From the NCBI GenBank assembly GCA_029779535.1, contig JAKPAG010000125.1, positions 1 to 64,000 of the forward strand: a stretch of DNA of 64,000 nt, given 5' to 3'. Below the pieces are notes generated by a model, which searched no databases, had not been told where the DNA came from, and saw nothing but the letters and a program-made list of their open reading frames with translations. This document shows, one piece after another, positions 58,832 to 64,000 of the stretch (its first letter is position 1; each line of letters opens with the position of its first letter). The DNA is from Pseudomonadota bacterium (GTDB lineage Bacteria; Pseudomonadota; Alphaproteobacteria; Sphingomonadales; Sphingomonadaceae). Position numbers and translations under genes: made by a program.

Positions 58832-59320
58832 CTAGGGCTCGCCCGCGCCCCATAGGCGGGCCTGTTCGACATAGCCCTTGCGTTCTCCAAGGGTGAACGC
58901 GCACCAACCATTGGCGCAGTCACCGAGCAGGCCGGTTACCCCCGGGGCAAGCCGCCACAGCAGCCTGGCCCCCGGCTCGCCGCTTTCGCGCATGTCGGCC
59001 GGTTCCTTGCCGATCACGTGCGCCCCGCGCCGCCTGGTCAGGAAGCGCGAGTGGACCCAGCCCTGCGCCCCGTCCGGATCCCGCACGAAGCGCCAGGCTT
59101 CCTTGATGCGCAGCACCTTCAGCGGCAGGTTCGGGCGGTGATAGACCCAGTTGATCTGGTATTCCTCGCCCGGCCCGACCCGCATGTTCAGCTCGTCCGG
59201 TCGGATCGAAGCCCAATAGGGCACCTTGGGATCATCGGCGGCGCTGGCCGGTGCCGCCATGACCAGGCAGGACAGGGCCAGCGCGGCCCCTTTCAGGACA
59301 GTGCGGTAACGAAACATCAT
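58832..59320 (-). CDS. Exported SH3-domain protein
   Basis: This 162-residue protein has a signal peptide (MMFRYRTVLKGAALALSCLV, then MAAPASAADD, cleavage about residue 28). Two SH3-like stretches follow: YWASIRPDELNMRVGPGEEY-type (bacterial SH3 start) and LRIKEAWRFVRDPDGAQGWV, with a weaker second repeat (LLWRLAPGVTGLLGDCANGW, KGYVEQARLWG). Such domains bind cell-wall glycans. ATG 59320 was used; ATG 59317 is nearly equivalent. It is convergent with the basic exported protein and divergent from the hydroxyacid dehydrogenase. Confidence 0.85.
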   Translation of the reverse strand: MMFRYRTVLKGAALALSCLVMAAPASAADDPKVPYWASIRPDELNMRVGPGEEYQINWVYHRPNLPLKVLRIKEAWRFVRDPDGAQGWVHSRFLTRRRGAHVIGKEPADMRESGEPGARLLWRLAPGVTGLLGDCANGWCAFTLGERKGYVEQARLWGAGEP

Positions 59321-59399
59321 GAGTCGCTGATAGGCCGCGCAGCGCCTGGCATTCAAGCCGCTTGACCCGTGCCCCCGCAAAGTCCTAGCGGATAAACCG

Positions 59400-60419
59400 A
59401 TGACCGTCGTCACCGATACCCCCCTGGCCCGCCGCGTCCACGGCAAGCCCCGCGTCGTGGTGACGCGCCACCTGATGCCCTCGGTAGAGACGCGACTGGC
59501 GGAACTGTTCGACGTGGAGCTCAATACCGCGGACTTGCCGCTGACCCGCGCCGAACTGATCGCCGCGATGCGCGGGGCCGATGTGCTGGTGCCGACCGTG
59601 ACCGACCGGATCGACGCCGAAATGATCGCCCAGGCCGGGGACCGGCTGGGCCTGATCGCCAATTTCGGCGCCGGGATCGAACATATCGACCTGGCCGCCG
59701 CCCGCGCGCGCAAGATCATCGTCACCAACACCCCCGGCGTGTTCACCGACGATACCGCCGACCTGACCATGATGCTGATCCTGTCGGTCCCGCGCCGGCT
59801 GGGCGAAGGCAGCCGCCTGGTGCGCGATGGCCAGTGGACCGGTTGGGCCCCTTCGACGCTGCTGGGGCGCTGCATCGGCGGCAAGCGGCTGGGGATCGTC
59901 GGGATGGGCCGGATCGGCCAGGCCGTGGCCCACCGCGCCCGCGCCTTCGGCATGGAAGTGGTCTATCACAACCGCCACCGCCTGCCCGCCAGCATCGAGA
60001 CAATGCTGGGCGCGCGCTACGAGGCGGACCTCGACCGCCTGTTCACCGAGGCTGACGTGCTGACCCTGCATTGCCCCGCCGGACCCGGAACGCACCACCT
60101 GGTCAACGCCGCACGGATCGCGGCGATGAAGCCCGGCGCCTACCTGATCAACACCGCGCGCGGCCACCTGATCGACGAGGAAGCGATGGTCGAGGCACTG
60201 CGCAGCGGCCACCTCGGCGGCGCGGGGCTCGATGTCTACGCCCGCGAACCCAAGGTCGATCCCCGCCTGATCGCCCTGCCCAATGTCATCACCCTGCCCC
60301 ACCTGGGCAGCGCCACGGTGGAAGGGCGCGAACACGCCGGGGAAAAGGTGATCGCCAACATCCGGTTCTGGATGGACGGTCACCGCCCGCCCGACCAGGT
60401 GCTGGAAGGCTGGGCATAA
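59400..60419 (+). CDS. D-2-hydroxyacid dehydrogenase (glyoxylate reductase-like)
   Basis: This 339-residue NAD(P)-dependent enzyme has the Rossmann motif GIVGMGRIG (Gly158 to Gly163), the catalytic Arg253 (NTARGHLID), Glu282 (YAREPKVD) and His300 (LPHLGSAT). NFGAGIEHIDLAAARARKI-type text is typical of glyoxylate/hydroxypyruvate reductases. The substrate is not certain; glyoxylate or hydroxypyruvate is likely. It has no ACT domain, so it is not a complete SerA. It starts 80 bp from the divergent SH3 gene. Confidence 0.9.
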   Translation: MTVVTDTPLARRVHGKPRVVVTRHLMPSVETRLAELFDVELNTADLPLTRAELIAAMRGADVLVPTVTDRIDAEMIAQAGDRLGLIANFGAGIEHIDLAAARARKIIVTNTPGVFTDDTADLTMMLILSVPRRLGEGSRLVRDGQWTGWAPSTLLGRCIGGKRLGIVGMGRIGQAVAHRARAFGMEVVYHNRHRLPASIETMLGARYEADLDRLFTEADVLTLHCPAGPGTHHLVNAARIAAMKPGAYLINTARGHLIDEEAMVEALRSGHLGGAGLDVYAREPKVDPRLIALPNVITLPHLGSATVEGREHAGEKVIANIRFWMDGHRPPDQVLEGWA

Positions 60420-60531
60420 CCGTCCCACGGCGCAACATCCTGTCGCCTGCGCCTTGTCAGCGATGCAATCGTTGCTCTAAGCCGCCCGGCACGGGAATCG
60501 GCGCCTTCCAGGCGTGGGGAGACTAATCGCG

Positions 60532-61836
60532 ATGCGTACCTTTTCAGCCTTGGCCCTGGCCGCTGCCGCAGCGGCGGCGCCCGTCGCCGCTTTCGCCCAG
60601 GATGCCGCGGTGGACGTGGCTGATACCGGCGATACCGCCTGGATCCTCATTTCATCGGCGCTGGTGCTGATGATGACCATGCCCGGCCTGACCCTGTTCT
60701 ATGGCGGCCTGGTCCGGACCAAGAATTTCCTTGCCGTGCTGATCCAGGTCGGCGCGATTGCCGCCGTCGCTTCGCTGCTGTGGGTGATCTGCGGCTACAC
60801 CATGGCCTTTGGCCACGTTACCAACGGCTGGCTGGGCGCGGGCAATGCGTGGATGCTGATTGACCTTGGCAACGTGCGCGAAGGGTTGACCGTCCCCGAA
60901 AGCAGCTTCGCGCTGTTCCAGATGACCTTTGCCGCGATCACCCCGGCGCTGATGGCCGGGGCCTGGGTCGACCGGGCGCGGTTCGGCTGGGTGGTCGGCT
61001 TTGCGGCACTGTGGGGCCTGCTGGTCTATGCCCCGGTCGCGCACTGGGTGTGGGGCGGCGGCTGGCTGTCCACTGCCATAGGCACGCTGGATTTCGCCGG
61101 CGGGATCGTGGTCCACACCACCGCCGGTGTTTCGGCGCTGGTCGTCGCGGCCCTGCTGGGCAAGCGCCAGGGCTTTCCGCGCACGCTGATGCTGCCGCAT
61201 GCCCCCTCGCTGACCATGGCCGGCGCGGCGCTGCTGTGGGTGGGCTGGTTCGGCTTCAACGGCGGTTCGGCGCTGGCTGCCAACGACGATGCCGCCAGCG
61301 CGATCATCAACACCCATGTCGGGGCCTGCACCGCGGCGCTGGTCTGGCTGCTGATCGAACGCTTCACCGTGGGCAAGCCGACCAGTGTCGGCTTCGCCAC
61401 GGGCGCGGTCGCGGGGCTGGCCACGGTCACCCCGGCGGCCGGGTTCATTTCGCCGGGTGCGGCGATCCTGATGGGCGTGGCCGCTGCCTCGGTCTGCTAT
61501 CCGATGATCCAGGTGGTCAAGTCGCGGCTCAAGATCGACGATTCGCTTGACGTGTTCGCCGTCCACGGGGTCGGCGGAATGATCGGTTCAATCCTGCTGG
61601 CGGTGTTCCTTTCGCCCGTCTTCGGCGGCACCGGCTTTGCCGAAGGCAAGACCATGGTGTCGCAGCTGGCGGCGCAACTCGTCGGCGTGGGCGTGGTCGC
61701 CATCTGGTCGGCCGTGGCCAGCGCGCTGATCGCGGTGCTGGTCAGCCTGGTCATCCCGATGCGGGTGAGCGAGGATGACGAGCGCGAGGGGCTCGACCTG
61801 GCCAGCCACGGCGAACGGGCCTGGGAATTTGACTGA
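60532..61836 (+). CDS. amtB: Ammonium transporter
   Basis: This 434-residue protein has a signal peptide-like N-terminus (MRTFSALALAAAAAAAPVAA with FAQD) and about 11 helices. It has Amt/Rh signatures: LMMTMPGLTLFYGGLVRTKN, DFAGGIVVHTTAGVSALVVA and AVHGVGGMIGSILL, with the channel His residues in VVHTT and FAVHGVGG. It moves ammonium across the inner membrane. No glnK lies next to it, which is unusual for amtB. ATG 60532 follows GGGGAGA and gives the signal sequence. Confidence 0.95.
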   Translation: MRTFSALALAAAAAAAPVAAFAQDAAVDVADTGDTAWILISSALVLMMTMPGLTLFYGGLVRTKNFLAVLIQVGAIAAVASLLWVICGYTMAFGHVTNGWLGAGNAWMLIDLGNVREGLTVPESSFALFQMTFAAITPALMAGAWVDRARFGWVVGFAALWGLLVYAPVAHWVWGGGWLSTAIGTLDFAGGIVVHTTAGVSALVVAALLGKRQGFPRTLMLPHAPSLTMAGAALLWVGWFGFNGGSALAANDDAASAIINTHVGACTAALVWLLIERFTVGKPTSVGFATGAVAGLATVTPAAGFISPGAAILMGVAAASVCYPMIQVVKSRLKIDDSLDVFAVHGVGGMIGSILLAVFLSPVFGGTGFAEGKTMVSQLAAQLVGVGVVAIWSAVASALIAVLVSLVIPMRVSEDDEREGLDLASHGERAWEFD

Positions 61837-62341
61837 GCCGGACCCGGCCGGGGGCACCCCGCCCTTTGCCTATCCAGGCTTTGTCCCAACGCTTGCCGGC
61901 GTCCTGCGCCGCAGCTTCACCGTCCGTGGCCGGGCGCGCCGCACTGATGTGGTGATCTATGCCGTAACCGCGCTGTGGCTGGTGCCGCTGGCACTGTCGC
62001 TGGGCGAAACGGTGGCCGGGCGCGAGTTGCCCCGACAAGCCGACCTGGCGATCGGCGCGCTGCTTGCCCTGCCGTTCCTGACCCTGCTGGCGCGGCGCTG
62101 CCATGACAGCGGGCGCAGCGGCGCGCTGGCCTGGCTGGCGCTGCCGGGGCTAGCCCTGCCGCTGGTGCGCGGGATTGCTGGGGTGGTCGGCGGGATCGAG
62201 GCGAACCTGTCGCTCGACGCCCTGCTCTGGCCGTTCGACTGGCTGGCGATCCTCACCAACCTGGCCGTAGTGGCGCTGTGCCTGCTGCCGGGCAGCGCCG
62301 GGTCCAACGCCCATGGCGAAGACCCGCGCGCCGCTGGCTGA
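61829..62341 (+). CDS. DUF805 family membrane protein
   Basis: This 170-residue protein has TLAGVLRRSFTVRGRARRTD, a DUF805-type start, followed by four hydrophobic helices (VVIYAVTALWLVPLALSL, LAIGALLALPFLTLLARRCH, LAWLALPGLALPLV, LAILTNLAVVALCLLPGS) and the R-C-H-D-S-G-R-S segment typical of the family. TTG 61829 overlaps the amtB stop by 8 bases; no ATG or GTG gives the N-terminus. The function is unknown. Confidence 0.75.
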   Translation: MTEPDPAGGTPPFAYPGFVPTLAGVLRRSFTVRGRARRTDVVIYAVTALWLVPLALSLGETVAGRELPRQADLAIGALLALPFLTLLARRCHDSGRSGALAWLALPGLALPLVRGIAGVVGGIEANLSLDALLWPFDWLAILTNLAVVALCLLPGSAGSNAHGEDPRAAG

Positions 62342-62347
62342 CCGCGC

Positions 62348-63754
62348 TCAGTCGCCGGTCAGGATCCGGTCTACCAGCTGCTTCACCGTGGGGGTGAAGT
62401 TGTTCGAATAGAACGGGTCGGTCTTGAAATTGAACGCGGCGTGGCCGGCGAACATCAGGTTCTGGTCGATCGGGCCGCCGTGGGCGATGTCCTGCAGGGT
62501 CTTCTGGATGCAGAAGCTGCGCGGATCGGCCAGGTAGCCGGTGGTGTAATCGTCGTGGTCCTTCCACGATGAGAACCCGCAGTGCGACAGGCAGCCCATG
62601 CAGTCCTTCTGGTCCTTCTGGATCACCGCCCGCTCATCCTCGCTGACGAAGATGATCGTGTCGTCGGGCGTGCGCAGCCCTTCCTTGAAGCCGGCTGCCA
62701 CCCAGGCGCGGGCCCGTTCCAGATCGGCCGGGGCCACCCAGTAGTTCTTGTTGCCCACCCCCACGTCAAGCCGCGCGGTGTGTTCGCCCGCTTCGACCTT
62801 GGAATAGGGGATCTGGCGTTCCGAGCGCGCTTCAAGGTTGCGCAGGAACGGATTGCGCACGGCCGAGCTGTAGAAGCCGGTCGGCGAAAAGCGGTGCAGC
62901 AGGACGTCGCCAGGCTCCAGCGTGCGCAGGTGGTCCTTCCACGCCTGCGGGATCGGGCTTTCCTGCGTCAGCAGCGGGCGGGTGCCGAACTGGAACACGA
63001 TCTGGCCCAGTTCCGGGTTGTCGATCCAGTCGTTCCAGTCGCGCAGGAACCACACGCCCCCGGCCATGACGATCGGCACGCTGTCGGCAATGCCTTCGGC
63101 GCGCATCGTGTCGCGCAGCGCCTTGACGCGGGGATAGGGATCCTGCGGCTGGCGCGGGTCTTCGGCGTTGGACAGGCCGTTGTGGCCTCCGGCCAGCCAG
63201 GGGTCCTCATAGACCACTGCGGCCATCAGGTCCGCGACCTTGTGATAGGCGCGCTTCCACAGCGCGCGGAAAGCGCGGGCCGAACTGATGATCGGCAGGT
63301 AGTTGACGTTGAAGCGCGCGGCGATTTCCGACAGCTTGTAGGGCATGCCCGCACCGCAGGTCACTCCGGTCACCAGCCCCTGGGTGCGTTCCAGCACGCC
63401 TTCCAGGATCTGCTGCGCGCCGCCCATTTCCCACAACACGTTGATGTTGATCGCGCCCTTGCCGCTGGCGATGTCATAAGCCCGGCGGACCTGCTCGACC
63501 GCGCCTTCGATGCCGTATTGGATCAGGCGTTCGTGCCGTTCCTTGCGGGTCAGCTGATCATAGACCTGGGCCACGATCTTGCCTTCGGGGTCATAGCTGT
63601 CGGCATTGACCGCGCTGACCGTGCCGATGCCCCCGGCCGCCGCCCACGCGCCCGAGCTGGCATGGTTCGAAACCGCCACGCCCTTGCCCCCTTCGACCAG
63701 CGGCCACACTTCGCGACCGCCGTAAAGGATCGGCTTCAACCCCTTGAAACTCAT
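62348..63754 (-). CDS. Nitronate-monooxygenase-like flavoprotein
   Basis: This 468-residue protein of the 2-nitropropane dioxygenase/FabK-like group has VSNHASSGAWAAAGGIGTVS, TCGAGMPYKLSEIAARFNVN-type and PIVMAGGVWFLRDWNDW segments that form an FMN-binding TIM barrel. The C-terminal 80 residues are unusual: a Cys cluster (KDCMGCLSHCGFSSW, then SFCIQKTL) that could bind a metal or Fe-S cluster. Nitroalkane or related oxidation is the usual role. ATG 63754 was chosen because the family begins MSFKGLKPILYGG; it shares one base with the upstream stop (TAATG). Confidence 0.85.
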   Translation of the reverse strand: MSFKGLKPILYGGREVWPLVEGGKGVAVSNHASSGAWAAAGGIGTVSAVNADSYDPEGKIVAQVYDQLTRKERHERLIQYGIEGAVEQVRRAYDIASGKGAININVLWEMGGAQQILEGVLERTQGLVTGVTCGAGMPYKLSEIAARFNVNYLPIISSARAFRALWKRAYHKVADLMAAVVYEDPWLAGGHNGLSNAEDPRQPQDPYPRVKALRDTMRAEGIADSVPIVMAGGVWFLRDWNDWIDNPELGQIVFQFGTRPLLTQESPIPQAWKDHLRTLEPGDVLLHRFSPTGFYSSAVRNPFLRNLEARSERQIPYSKVEAGEHTARLDVGVGNKNYWVAPADLERARAWVAAGFKEGLRTPDDTIIFVSEDERAVIQKDQKDCMGCLSHCGFSSWKDHDDYTTGYLADPRSFCIQKTLQDIAHGGPIDQNLMFAGHAAFNFKTDPFYSNNFTPTVKQLVDRILTGD

Positions 63755-64000
63755 TACGTCCCCGTCTTTCCCTTGGCTGTGTTGCACGGCTTGATCGCAG
63801 CAGGATCGGGCCGGTCGCCCGAAGCCTCGAACTGCGCATAATAGCCCTTGAGTTCCGGCTTACGGACAAATTCGACCAAGCGAAAGCCCACGGCCTGAAA
63901 TTCGCAGAATAGCAGCGCCGGCGGCATGCCGTGCTGGTCGGTCGGTCGGTCGGCATCGACCACGATCACCTGCCCGCCTGCCCGCAGCGCCGGGCGCAGC
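63754..64000 (-). CDS. Methyltransferase-like protein, C-terminal part
   Basis: The frame is open at the right edge and ends at TAA 63754-63756, which shares a base with the flavoprotein start. The 82 visible residues (LRPALRAGGQVIVVDADRPT, DQHGMPPALLFCEFQAVGFR, LVEFVRKPELKGYYAQFEA) resemble the end of a class I SAM-dependent methyltransferase: an L-R-P-G-G-x-V-type strand, the GF-x-L-hook and a final basic tail. The catalytic core is outside the window, so the family is likely but not certain. Confidence 0.6.
   Translation of the reverse strand, partial: LRPALRAGGQVIVVDADRPTDQHGMPPALLFCEFQAVGFRLVEFVRKPELKGYYAQFEASGDRPDPAAIKPCNTAKGKTGT

Noticed and set aside
60420..60531. Possible sigma-54 promoter of amtB
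   Set aside because: A TTGCT is present but there is no GG element at the required distance upstream.

Overview
The window is high-GC DNA with alphaproteobacterial gene content and order, most like Sphingomonadales (Sphingomonas, Novosphingobium or Erythrobacter relatives). The evidence is a pyruvate dehydrogenase E1-beta with an N-terminal lipoyl domain, a lexA promoter with GTTC-N7-GTTC type boxes, a ROSE-like leader on an hsp20 gene, a run from ppiD through the trp genes, moaC, moeA, lexA, comEC, gltX and gltA, and a complete 14-subunit complex I operon running into birA, coaX, rnj and a DUF1467 gene. The genus call is inference from gene content.

Layout. 1-200: the 3' end of an IS256-type transposase and its probable terminal repeat. 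317-6157: two adjacent blocks of Tad pilus-associated TadE/TadG-like genes (six genes). 6206-9261: pdhB and pdhA, ftsB and tRNA-Arg(CCT), all on the minus strand. 9311-10855: DUF1178, a nitrilase-family amidohydrolase and grxC. 10886-11487: a heat-shock promoter, an RNA-thermometer-like leader and an hsp20 gene. 11946-14921: pyrG, secG and tpiA (minus). 15137-25377: ppiD, trpE, a short-chain dehydrogenase broken by an amber codon, a secreted alpha/beta hydrolase, trpG, trpD, trpC, moaC, moeA and SOS-controlled lexA (plus). 25422-30469: comEC (minus), then gltX and gltA (plus). 30534-37380: the least understood part. It holds a small membrane protein with an apparent frameshift, a minus-strand gene group (histidine kinase without its phospho-accepting histidine, an unknown helical protein, a membrane protein, and an Hpt-like protein also without its histidine), and a divergent 869-residue coiled-coil membrane protein that resembles the polarity factor TipN in architecture. 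37387-55449: DUF1467, rnj, coaX, birA and nuoN to nuoA, one near-continuous minus-strand transcription unit with an extra NTF2-like gene between nuoD and nuoE. 55636-64000: an aldehyde dehydrogenase, a thiolase, a small basic exported protein, an SH3-domain exported protein, a 2-hydroxyacid dehydrogenase, amtB, DUF805, a nitronate-monooxygenase-like flavoprotein and the C-terminus of a methyltransferase-like protein.

Most of the window is core metabolism: pyruvate to acetyl-CoA (pdhAB), entry to the TCA cycle (gltA), glycolysis (tpiA), NADH oxidation (nuo), tryptophan, CTP and molybdopterin synthesis. The best candidate for an undescribed system is the 30.6-37.4 kb cluster. It pairs a kinase and a phosphotransfer domain that both lack their histidines with a TipN-like scaffold, and the divergent promoter region carries a near-consensus CtrA half-site pair. 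Secondary points are the NTF2-like gene embedded in the complex I operon, the calcium-loop repeat in a TadE protein, and two probable single-base lesions (at 18644 and near 30688) that may be real mutations or assembly errors.
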